Shown piece after piece: positions 54,766-64,000 of a stretch of 64,000 nucleotides of DNA (position 1 is the stretch's first letter; each line of letters begins with the position of its first letter). Source of the DNA: Bursaphelenchus xylophilus (lineage: Eukaryota > Nematoda > Chromadorea > Rhabditida > Aphelenchoididae). The position numbers were made by a program, and so were the translations under genes. The stretch is from positions 6,262,001 to 6,326,000 of the forward strand of contig CAJFCV020000003.1 in the NCBI GenBank assembly GCA_904066235.2, read 5' to 3'. The notes below the pieces were generated by a model. The model was not told where the DNA came from. It searched no databases and saw nothing but the letters and a program-made list of their open reading frames with translations.

Positions 54766-57041
54766 GGTGGTCGATTCTGTTCACTATAACCGCAATCAGA
54801 ACATATTATGTATAACAATTACAAAACCAAACAAACCCGCGGTCATAGAAAGTATAGGATTACCACCAAAAATTGATGACTAAAAGGCGGTTCATACAGT
54901 TGTGAAAAATTAAAAGTTCGGAGGATCAGTCACAATTATGGACTTTACAGACGTTAATCATGGAAAAGGAAACGAGAGAGTACCTCCGATTAAGGGGGGA
55001 GAGTTGCGCAACCCTAGCCGGGAGACTCATTACGGATGAAAAGAGAAGTTGTCGTGGGGGAAAGACATCAGGGCGGAGGAATGAGAAGAACTAAGTCAAG
55101 TGAGGCCGGGTCGGGATCGACAGATTTCGAGGAATTTCGGAGTAAAACCACCGGAATGATGGTCATGCTCCGCAGCATGGTCGCGAAAATACACGCAAAT
55201 TAACGTGGATTGCATAACGTAGGCAATTAAACCGCTCGTGTTCCGCCTTTCCGCAAAAATAGTGCAGCCAGCCATGAAAGGAAGAACAACAAGAATAAGA
55301 CGATTATGATCCAATTCTGGGCATCCCCTCGGGCGCTCCGTTAGATCAGAATGAATGAATCCTTTAAAGACTGAAGAAATGTTGCCCTCCAGTTCTCTTC
55401 TGAAGAATATCTCAACAAAAACATCTCAATTAGTTCGGAATACCCGATCCCGAATTATAACGTGTATACCCATTACAGTCATCGTTAAGGATACGAAAAT
55501 TAACAAGGATCGTTTTATGAATTTGAAGACAAGGATAACCTCGTCATGGGGAAAAAGAATCGTAATGAGTTTCAGAAACATGGCACCAGATTGAGAATTT
55601 TTAATGGGAACAGAAAAAGGACACTTCATAATGATGATAATCATGATCAACAAGGCCAAATACAAGTGCGACAACGATCATCCATGCAACACAGCTCGAG
55701 AGCGGAGATGGTAGACTCTCGATCCCTGTGCTCACTCCCAAAGTAGTCGCAAACAAATGAATCAAAACTAATAAAATCCTGTGGAAATAGCCTCGCCGCG
55801 ACGTCATGTGCTGAAGGCCGAATGTTCCGTTGGTCACTCCAAATATTTTGAGAAATCCGGCCGTGCTAAGACGTCGCAGAAGGGACTGTCGCGTCGAGAG
55901 ACGGGAAGGGCAGGGTTTCGAGGTCAAGACTCGGAGCGTGCGCAAAGGGCGCAAAATAAAAAAAAAACAACAACGCCAATCATTTTTGAGGAACGTGGGA
56001 GAGGCTTCGACTCCGCGACAAGAGCAGTCCATTCTTGACTCCTGCGGCAACCCCTCCCCCTTCTTCTTTCTCTTCTGAGACATCGGAAGGCCGCGAACCC
56101 AATGAATGAAGACGCTTCCCGTCCTGAACCTGTTCGAGTACCTGGAGAAGGTCATGTAAAAAACAAGAGCGGTCAAGAGCTTCCTGAACCGAATGCCGAC
56201 CATTCAAAAGCCAGGTCAAAAGGGCCTTGACCGTGAACTCGCGAGAAGGGCCACAGAAGGTCATCGTTTTGTTTCGGGAGTGACGGAATGACCCCTCTTA
56301 ATAAGGCGCATCAAGAGCAAGGCGCAGGTCCGCGCGACAACAAAGGTTGGCCCTTAATCCGACAATATTGGGGGACGGGGTACGAAGGCTCGCAAAGTCG
56401 CCATCATATTTGGGAATCAGATTGGCATAAAGGCGAGAGCGGCTGATTTGGCGGAATTCGAATTTCGCCCAATCCGCTCGGGAAATGTTGACCGAGCGGG
56501 GGGACCGGCCTGGTAGGGCGCCGACCACAAATAAAGCCCGTTTTGGTCTCGCCACCTGCAGGCGATCTAACCGATAACCGGACCGACGGAACAGCTCTCG
56601 TCGACAAATCCACTTATCAAAACTCAACACACGCACTGATATCCTTCTTTTTCCCCTTTCTGACGACACGACCGATCGCTGTCGCTTTCGATGGAATTCA
56701 CGCGATTAAGAAGGCCGTTTTATGCATTCCAAACGTTTGCAAACTAATAACGGAGCATCCCTGATCCCCACAAGTATCATACAATATATTCACTTCTAGT
56801 CCTACAGTACTCCCTTACTAAATCCGAAGCGTTAAAGGGGAAGAAATAAACTTTCCCCGGCATACACCACCAGTCTCCTCACTGGCAGGAAAGGAAAACT
56901 GAATCCACGCATTCCAACCTCAAACGATAACCTCAGGGTATCCGGGAATTCCTGGCTTATCTGCCGATCCGATCTTGCCTGAGGTCGAAGATTTTCACCC
57001 ACACCCGGGCGACAAAGCGGAAAAATTAATGGTTTTATTTT
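54766..57041. other. 2.3-kb interval upstream of DEX-1-like gene
   Basis: This G+C-richer stretch shows no protein I recognise. A minus-strand frame at 55980-56264 is listed separately. An overlapping minus-strand frame at 55601-56203 reads through a poly-T run and looks spurious. The interval probably contains the promoter, and perhaps untranslated exons, of the DEX-1-like gene, and the 3' flank of the kinase gene. Confidence 0.45.
55980..56264 (-). CDS. Hypothetical small ORF
   Basis: A 94-codon minus-strand frame starts MTFCGPSREFTVKALLTWLL, continues HSVQEALDRSCFLHDLLQVLEQ, then SEEKEEGGGVAAG and LLSRSRSLSHVPQK. The first half could form amphipathic helices and has fairly balanced composition, so it may be a coding exon of an unrecognised gene or a micro-gene. 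No neighbouring exons, acceptor or homologue are apparent. It could equally be chance in a G+C-rich region. Confidence 0.22.
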   Translation of the reverse strand: MTFCGPSREFTVKALLTWLLNGRHSVQEALDRSCFLHDLLQVLEQVQDGKRLHSLGSRPSDVSEEKEEGGGVAAGVKNGLLLSRSRSLSHVPQK

Positions 57042-58480
57042 TCAAACAAGAAAAGATTGGATCCACTCGTCTTCCAGAATCTCCGTAGCCGTGGCACGAC
57101 GTTTCGGATTCGGACACAACATACGACGGACGGTGCTTTGGGCGTCTGCAATATCAGGATTTAATTGTAAAATGTGACATTTCGCCAACAAACCCGAAAT
57201 CCGAAAAATTTAAATTACATAAAAAAACTGTAAAATTGAATTCGGGATGTTTTTTGCAACTTACTCGTAGAAATGTGACTCCATCTGGGGAAATCAAACC
57301 CAAGGTACGCTTTTCTGATTAATTTAAATAGTTGAGAACGTCGGGGAGCTCTGAATGGAGCGAATCCGATTAACATTATATGTAAAACAACTCCCAGAGA
57401 CCAGATGTCCACTTCTCTTCCATATCCTTGTTCCGAGATGACTTCTGGAGCAACATAAGTGGGTGTTCCACATACTCTGTAAAGCGGCCCCAGTACTGTG
57501 CACGCCAATCCAAAGTCTGTCAGCTTGACCCAACTCTCTGACATGATCAATATATTCTCTGGCTTCACATCTCGATGGACAATTTGTTTATTGTGAATAT
57601 ATTCTAGAGCCGAGCATATCTACAACATGGTTTATTGGTGAACCGTTACAACCCACCTGATATGTCAGACAGGCGCAGTTTGCTTCTCCGGGGATTCCAG
57701 TTTGTTTTATAAACTCAAACAGATCCCCGAACTAAAATAAAACCCTTATTTCTGAAAGTTGTGATCTTACCGGAGCATATTCGAATACCAGAAAGAAATA
57801 CCCAGGAGATTCGAAGGCTTTGAAGAGCTTGCAGATGTTTTCGTGATCACATTCCGCCAAGATGTTCACCTCGTTATAGACGTAATCCAATCGCCCAGAC
57901 ATCCGTTCCTTGTCAATTTCCTGAAATTTGGTTTTTTAATCCGAGTCAAGAAAAGAATCTCAATTTATTTTCTATGTTACCTTGACAGCTTGTTTGTTTT
58001 GGCCCGAATTCAACAAAAAAACTCTGGAAAAGTTGCCGCGTCCAAGAGTTGTGCAAGTTCCATAGTCTCGATAGAATGAAGCTCTGTTTGGAAGTACGTT
58101 CATATAGCTAGTTTCCTGTAACTATGATTACTCAGTCACTTATTAAATTTACTTTGTAAATCATTTCATTCTGATTGGCAGATCTTGCACTTTCATCGGA
58201 AGAGGGACTCTCCTCCTGATGATATACTTCCTCTCTGTTCGGATTCCGATTATCTCTGTCAAGGGAACAGCCATCTGAATGTGTTGGTTGAAGCTGTATT
58301 CATAAAATTAATCGTACCTCTAGAATGTACTATTGTGCAGGAAAGAGGGCGCTGAATTGTCGTGGTGACAGAGGAGTTTCTTCTCGATCGATTAGAGGAT
58401 TGGGTGAGCCGAGTTAGTCTGGGAACCGGAGGGAGAGTCTGGACTGACCCGGCCACAGGTGGGTATCGCAGACTGACCAT
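57042..58480 (-). CDS. DCLK/CaMK-type kinase without doublecortin domain
   Basis: A serine/threonine kinase of the CaMK group. The N-terminal ~100 residues are Ser/Arg-rich and disordered (TQSSNRSRRNSSVTTT), with no doublecortin domain. The kinase domain has glycine loop LGRGNFSRVFLL, ATP lysine in QAVK, catalytic HRDVKPENILI, KLTDFGLA, and an activation segment GPLYRVCGTPTYVAPEVI. That last motif is most like DCLK kinases, as is EQGYGREVDIWSLGVVLHIML. The C-terminus EDEWIQSFLV ends soon after the kinase fold, so there is no long autoinhibitory tail. An AATAAA overlaps the end region. The ATG at 58480 follows an acceptor; an upstream 5' exon is untranslated because the frame is closed there. 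Confidence 0.85.
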
Positions 58481-58967
58481 TCGTCTTCTGAAATGTCAGA
58501 CTCACAGGGTCATAAAATTACAACTACTTACACTTTGAGCTACCGTAATCTCCCAGGAATGTGAGGAAGTTCGGCTGATCAAAAGTCAGAAGTCTTGGAG
58601 TTCAAGGACTCATCAGCAGTGTCCATCTCTTCCCCGAGGCATAAAAGGAAAAGGAAAGCGTTCCAGCCACCGCCGGTCCTGTGCTGGACAGCGGTCACTC
58701 TTGCCCTGAGGGCCGCCCCTTTCACGTCACAACTTATTTCATCAAGTTGTCATGACAACCTTAAAGGTCGAACCAATGCATAGACTGTTTAGAGCCCTTT
58801 CCACCGGACTTTCCGCTACTGGCCGTGACAGGTAAGTCGTTTTTTGGGCACGGACTCGTGGTATTGTCCCCAAAAAAGAGCTGGCCATTGTCCGTTTGCA
58901 AAGTGTTGGCCATCAGCCCACTGTCCAAGAAACTCTACGTTCCGGGTCAGCACCGGATTCCACGGGG
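58481..58967. promoter_or_regulatory. Divergent interval, kinase / FAIM
   Basis: It contains the 5' untranslated exon of the kinase (minus strand, ~58535-58600) and a plus-strand frame ATGCATAGACTG at 58776 with a GTAAGT donor. That frame could be an alternative 5' exon of FAIM, but does not join the FAIM frame simply. No independent gene is supported. Confidence 0.4.
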
Positions 58968-59715
58968 ATGAGGCCTCCGGTGTCTTCAGAATCCCTCAAA
59001 AGAACCTCCGATTCGGATGTGGTGGCACGTTGGAACATCCCCATGAGTGATACCGTGTATCAGATCGAGTTTGAGCATGGAACAACCACCGGGAAGAGGA
59101 TCGTCAGAGTGAATGGACGGGTACGGAACTTGATTCGGACTCAGCCTCAGTTCAGGAGGTCGTCAGACACGACTGGCTGTTCAAGTTGGTGGGACGTGAG
59201 GTCTTTGAGATCAACGGAGTCCGGTGTGTAATCAACATTGAAGCCATTGGGATCTTTGCCTATGAGTACAGCATCACTGTCAATGGGAAAACTTATGAGA
59301 AATTCAAGGAGGAACAAAACAAATCCCTCAAAATGTGGCATGTTCGGCTTAACGAGAATGATATCCGTGTCGTTCTAGGTGAGTTAACAAGTTAAGCACA
59401 CTGTTTCGATTTAGAAAAAGATTCGATGGAGGTCTGGGTGAATGGAGACAAAGTGAACACCACTGTAAGTCCGTGTTCAGATTCTCTTGGCATCCAATTA
59501 CTGCTTCAAAAATCTCATTTCCGTTGTTTTTTAATTAGATTCAAAAACGCTTATAAGTGTTCTTGCAGGGAATATTCGTGGATGATGGGACCGAAACTCA
59601 CTTTGAGATTGGTTCAAACGTTGCTTTCATAAAGACCGAAAGTAGTGGAAGGAGAGCCAAGGGAATTGTATACAAGCTCTACGTAAATGGGGATCTCATT
59701 GAAGCAATAAATTGA
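58968..59715 (+). CDS. FAIM: Fas apoptotic inhibitory molecule (FAIM) homologue
   Basis: Four exons (58968-59120, 59156-59378, 59415-59464, 59569-59715) give 190 residues, near the usual ~180. Family segments are VVARWNIPMSDTVYQIEFEH, GTTTGKRIVRVNG, HDWLFKLVGREVFE, GIFAYEYSITVNGKTYEKF, RVVLEKDSMEVWVNG, GIFVDDGTETHFEIG and AFIKTESSGRR. FAIM is an all-beta cytosolic protein linked in vertebrates to protection from cell death and to proteostasis; its role in nematodes is not inferred here. The start at MRPPVSSE is chosen because the conserved core begins 18 residues later, but the frame stays open further 5', so an additional upstream exon is possible. The first intron is 35 nt. Confidence 0.9.
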
Positions 59716-59972
59716 TTTCTACGTCAAACCTACTTTACTCAAGACTTTTACTCCCTTGTTATTTGTGGACATTTATTACACAACATGTTTAAAATATTCA
59801 AGACCCGTGTATGCTTTTTAAGCTTTTTTAAGCCTCAAGTGTAACATCAAATAAAAATAGACCACAAATCGACGAAATGGGGAACCATTGGAAATAAATA
59901 GAGACCGGCTGAAACAAGATATCAACAAAAGAAATGAAGTGAAACGTCCTCAAATGTACAATAAAGTCAGTG

Positions 59973-62453
59973 CTATTGTAATATGTTAAGATTTAGAGCT
60001 TCTTCAAGAATAAATTCGGTCACCTGACCGAATGCAACAAAGTTGTAGGCCACCACATGATTTGGAACTCCTTCTGCATCTGGCTTCGATGAGTTTCCAC
60101 GACGTTTTGGGGGCTTCGTTTCTTGGAAAAGGGCGGGACCAAAGACGATGGACAGAGAATGAAGATTCATCCGATTCTCGGAATCAAACTGGGAAACTCT
60201 AAACACAAACATGTAATCTGTGTGGTGAACGTACTTTCTGAGATGTTTAACCAAAGCGGACAACGTGGATTTGTTAGGCCCAGGGAGGGAAGAAAGCAGT
60301 TGATTAAACCTTTGAAGTCTCTTGGGATAATTCTTTTCCCCTAAACACACAATTATATTACTAGTCAACACGTACACATGGCATTCATAAATTCTTTGTT
60401 CAAATGAGACGGAATGACTGGCTCACTAAGCTCTCTAAGGAAGAGTTTGAGAGTTCCGGTAAGCACATGGATATCCTCTTCTTTCGCCAGCACGTCGTAT
60501 CGATCTGTAGGTATTTTAATTATCGGAACAAAGAGTAATACCCACCATGATTTACATGTTCACGGATCTTTTGAATGAGGGATAGATTCCCATTTACCCT
60601 GTAGATGCCATCTGTTTGGACCCCTCTCGATTCAATAACTCTTATGACCTCTGTTAAAAATTTAGGAACATTGGCCTGATCATGCTCACACACAGCCTGT
60701 AAGGTTCTACCAAAGACCGGCTCAGCTAAAATTAAAACATACATAACTTCAGGTAATGCATACGTTTGTAGATTCCTTTTTCATATAAGGACTCCAAGGT
60801 CGGCCGATGTCTCAGGAATCTCAATAAGCGGTCGATGATAGATTCCCGAGTGGGGATATCGTTCTGGTCCAATCTGTCCCTTGAATTGGACGCCTTCAAC
60901 TTGTTCTTTACCGACTGTCGTATGGATCCTTTCATTCCGAACCTTGATTTAGTTGTACTTTGTGCAAGAGTTCCAAATAATTCTTCAGGATTTGAAAATT
61001 TCCTGGATTCTTCTGAGTTGCACGGCTAAAAAAATTAATGCATATAATTATTAAATTACATTCTGTCTGATAACACTCTTAATCGCCTCAATCCAAAAAT
61101 TAAATGCATCGATCCCATCAGTACAACTGAACAAAAACATTGCTGGATTATGGAGAAGATGGACGGAGAAAATGCTCCGGTGTCTTTTGTCTTTGATCTT
61201 ATCCGAATCGACAGGATAAACGGCAGCTCCTCTCAAATCCAACACTTCCAGCGGAGCCTTAAAATGTTTGCTCTTCGACTAAAACCATACATTCACCAAC
61301 ACGGGAACTTACATCAGAATTCTTCTGTTCTTTATATAAGGATAATACCTTTGAATTGAGAACGGCAAAGATTTGAGACCACTTCTTTATCTTCGCGGAG
61401 CCTTCCAAGAACTCTGACTTATGAAGAAATCCCTCGAAGATAACATTCGGTATTGGTGCAATCGCTGGATTGGTTGAAACCTTCGGTTTTCGTATTTGGT
61501 TTGACCTCCTCGGTTCTTGAGAATCCAGAGTTTTGTCTCGATAACCAGATGACTCAGCCAATAAATTCTGAAATGACTCGTGTTTATTAAGTTTAAAAAC
61601 TGTATTTTCCAAGATCCAAAAGTCACTCACATTATCCCTGGAATAAGGACTAAAAGGAGACTTCGTTTGTAAATTCTCTCTTTCAATGGAATGATTAAGT
61701 GGATCAGCAAAAGAACCGGTTAGAGAACATGGACTAGATACCTCATCGATTGACTGGCGCCTGGCATGATAATTAAGTTTAGGGTCCAAGGTAGAGATCT
61801 CATTAAAGCTTGAAATTGAAGCATTTCTCGAAGCCAAGGTCCTGCAAGACTTCGTTAGCGTCGCAATATTCCTTGGCGGCTTCCATTGACTTTCCTCGGT
61901 TGATGGGTTATAGAAGAAGGACCTAAAAGCCAATAAGAATAACAAAAGGTTAACTTGCCTTCCCCCGATAGTTTTGTATTCTCTCCATCCACTACTCAAA
62001 ACCCTTAAAGGAGGTTCGTTGAAGTTTGGCTTCGGAGGAAATGGCTGCCGGTAAATTAGATCGGCTTTTTTCTGCAGGGAAATCTCGGCCAAATTAGCAT
62101 ACACCAGTCCATCATCATGTTCTTGATCACCTATGTTGCTCTGCGCAGGGGTCGTGTAAATAATATCACTTGAAGACTCCTTTTCATTTTTATTTGATGA
62201 TCTACTTTCTTCTTGGTCATCTGAGCAATTGTCCAGTCCACTTACGGACCATTCTTTTAACTGAAATTAGACTTTTTTAGATAATAAAGATTGTAGACAT
62301 AGTCGAGGACTCCACAGTTAAAAAAACATTAAAATACAGTTGCAAACTCACAGAAAGATCGTCTTGCTTTTCGGGACAGTAGAACGTATTTTCACTGGCT
62401 ACAACTGCACAAATATTTTGTAAAACAGGGCCAGAATTGGAGGTCAAACTCAT
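59973..62453 (-). CDS. WW-PH-RhoGAP protein (ARHGAP9/12/15/27 group)
   Basis: A Rho-family GTPase-activating protein. After an acidic N-terminal part (DNCSDDQEESRSSNKNEKES) there is a WW domain: GWREYKTIGGR joined to SFFYNPSTEESQWKPPRN. A PH domain follows (VIFEGFLHKSEFLEGSAKI, KKWSQIFAVL, FLFSCTDGIDAFNFWIEAIK). The RhoGAP domain has EPVFGRTLQAVCEHDQ, the arginine-finger motif GIYRVNGN, KLFLRELSEPVIPS and NLHSLSIVFGPALF, ending LNLNILQ. This WW-PH-GAP order is that of ARHGAP12/15/27, minus an SH3 domain. The intron inside the WW domain seems to use a GC donor. The start at 62453 overlaps a three-codon upstream ORF; the frame is also open upstream to an acceptor near 62577, so a longer N-terminus is possible. 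Confidence 0.87.
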
Positions 62454-63599
62454 TTCATGGTCGATTGGATGGGAATGACGGAATTGGGAGGCTCGGGACG
62501 ACTTGGCCGGACGAAACAGCCGAGAAAGGACCGAAGACAGTCGGTCCCTTCGTTGATTTGGACTTTTGGGCGACACTGAAAAACAAACGAGAAAATAGAG
62601 AGAACGCGAGAGCAATCGAACGCTCGAAGTGGACAGCGCTGGGCCATAGCAAATATGACACATCACTTCCAATAATCAAAACACAATCATGGCGCAATAA
62701 ATGTTAGAAGGAGATGAGAAACACGCTCCTCGTCTTTTCAAGTGAGCTAAAATAATACGGATAATATGAATAAACGTCGCTCGACTCTGTCTTCGCTTCG
62801 GAAACCACGCGACGACGATAAATGGAGGCGAACAAGCTCATGTAAAGAGGAGAAGATCCACGAGAAAACCAAGAAAATAATTTCAAAGTACAAACGTCTA
62901 GAAAATCGGTCATCCCGACATGGTTTTGACGCATTTTTTATATTTTCGGAAATACATGTTGCTTGAACGTTATTAGCGAAGTTTGTTGGTGTTTGAAGAG
63001 GTTTGAAAAAGGGAGGATTCAGCGTGGGAACGGGATGACACAATTTCCGCATTTTTATTCATCCATTCCGGAAAAAGTTAAATTTTAAAAGTAAGCTTAA
63101 AATTTTGTCCCAAGTGTGCTTTGACATGGATGTCAAAAACTCAAGAAAATAAAAGGGGGTGTGGTCGGAGTTATGGTATGTACCGTACACGTAAATTTCA
63201 TCTTTGCTAAAATTGGTGTCGAAAAACCGCAAACCGTTTTCGATCATGACCAACATTTTTATAATTGACACTTTTGTTGTGTATGTAGAATGTAGCATTT
63301 GGTTACTTTGAAAAATAGTGGCTCACCATTTTGCATATAACGTTTTTGCAGAGAATTTGTCTTAACTTTTGAAACTTTTCAAAAATACTTTGACGTGGAT
63401 GTAACAACATATCAAAAATTCAGGAAAGTAAAAAGGTTTTGGAGTTACGGTACTTTGAATCTTGACCATACAGCACTGCGACTTAATCTCGTCTAAACTT
63501 TTTTTATTAGTAATTTTTTCAATTCTATTTTTTTTCAAAAAGTTAGAAAGCGTTTTTAGCGTTTTGCTTCTGAATAACCGGTGCAATCTTATTTCTTCA

Positions 63600-63792
63600 C
63601 TCTTAGTGTTTCTTGACCGTTCTCCGCGGTTTGCGTACTCTCTCAACCGCAAAGATCGTTGAATATCTCAGCTGCCTCTGCAAAGCGCGAGCTAAAAATT
63701 TTTATTATAGGAATTATGTGGGGCCCGACGTGTGTACAAAATTTAAAGAAAATAGGAGCGTTGCACTTGGGGTACTTACTTCCCTTGTTAGA
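63600..63792. mobile_element. Truncated foldback copy with CTTCCCTTG-TTA terminus
   Basis: The sequence shares with 12890-13080: GACCGTTCTCCGCG, GCAAAGCGCGAGCT, CGACGTGTGTACAAAATTTAAA and a GCACTTGG-GGTACTT stretch. It terminates TTCCCTTG followed by TTA, the same end as the other members. The left half belongs to other repeat sequence, so this is a partial copy. Confidence 0.6.
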
Positions 63793-63899
63793 TCTCAAAG
63801 AATTTCGAAGAGCCAAGTTTGGGTTCAATTCAAAATTTTTATTGAGAAGAGAAACGGATAGAATAATGGCAGTTGATCGTTCCGAATGTAGCCATCAGT

Positions 63900-64000
63900 G
63901 GGAGAATTGATAAAAATATCTTCGTGTCCCGTATCGACCTTTAAATGAAGAGTTTTGAACAGAGGCGATCCTGACTTACCAGCCTGTGTATAGACGTCTC
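63900..64000 (-). CDS. Possible 3' end of a minus-strand gene, cut by window
   Basis: On the minus strand the edge reads CTATACACAGGCTG followed by GTAAGTCAGGATC, a strong splice donor. About 40 bp further there is an acceptor-like TTTAAAG, then a short open stretch that stops within ~50 bp, and AATAAA soon after. This would fit the last intron and exon of a gene entering from the right. No product can be recognised. Confidence 0.25.

Larger units (their letters stand above)
62454..64000. other. Repeat-rich right edge
   Basis: 5' leader of the RhoGAP gene, then repeats. The interval 63100-63480 is an inverted, diverged relative of the ~300-bp unit in the GatB intron (CATATCAAAAATTCAGGAAA, TAATTGACACTTTTG). 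The interval 63600-63789 matches the right half of the foldback at 12628-13077 (GCAAAGCGCGAGCT, GACGTGTGTACAAAATTTAAA) and ends in TTCCCTTGTTA. No confident gene apart from the possible fragment at the edge. Confidence 0.55.

Noticed and set aside
55601..56203. 200-codon minus-strand open frame upstream of the DEX-1-like gene
   Set aside because: It reads through a poly-T run and splice-like sites, has no recognisable domain and overlaps another frame of better composition.

Overview
The window is nuclear DNA from a nematode. The coding potential is split into many short exons by mostly 33-150 nt GT-AG introns. Gene starts sit just downstream of TTTTCAG-like acceptors, as expected for spliced-leader trans-splicing. 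Same-strand genes are packed in operon-like clusters with ~150 bp gaps. The gene set (two muscle troponin T genes, a DEX-1-like NIDO/EGF membrane protein, tousled-like kinase, V-ATPase subunit D, GCN1) fits a nematode. I cannot name the species; the high load of foldback DNA and MITEs argues against C. elegans itself.

Layout. 0.9-9.0 kb (+): KTI12, WDR54, GALT, VPS33, the last two looking like an operon. 9.1-11.3 kb (-): tousled-like kinase. 11.3-16.3 kb: a gene desert of nested inverted-repeat elements. 16.4-18.2 kb (+): an ankyrin/SOCS-box protein. 18.3-22.4 kb (-): cytochrome b561, V-ATPase D, CCDC47. 22.6-36.2 kb (+): GCN1 then mitochondrial GatB, whose last intron (2.9 kb) is a repeat sink. 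36.2-38.9 kb (-): a Thr-rich secreted protein and an acyl-CoA thioesterase. 39.5-50.7 kb (+): two tandem troponin T genes separated by 4 kb of transposon and satellite debris. 51.1-54.8 kb (-): DEX-1-like protein. 57.0-58.5 kb (-): a DCLK-related kinase. 59.0-59.7 kb (+): FAIM. 60.0-62.5 kb (-): a WW-PH-RhoGAP protein. The right edge carries further repeat copies and perhaps the end of another minus-strand gene.

Most genes are housekeeping: tRNA modification and mitochondrial tRNA-Gln synthesis, vesicle fusion, ER membrane-protein insertion, proton pumping, amino-acid-starvation signalling. They are unrelated pathways sharing a chromosome segment.

Most notable observations: (1) a 3,054-nt open exon between exon 1 and exon 2 of the second troponin T gene, with phase 2 at both ends, so it can be included or skipped without breaking the frame; (2) an intron present in one troponin T copy but absent at the same codon of the other, built largely from a repeat that runs to its 3' splice site; (3) a family of foldback elements with CAAGGGAA-type termini, some carrying a tRNA-like A/B-box module, with empty sites preserved in the same window; (4) a MITE with a perfect 8-bp target duplication in the GALT promoter region; (5) a probable GC-AG intron in the WW domain of the RhoGAP gene.
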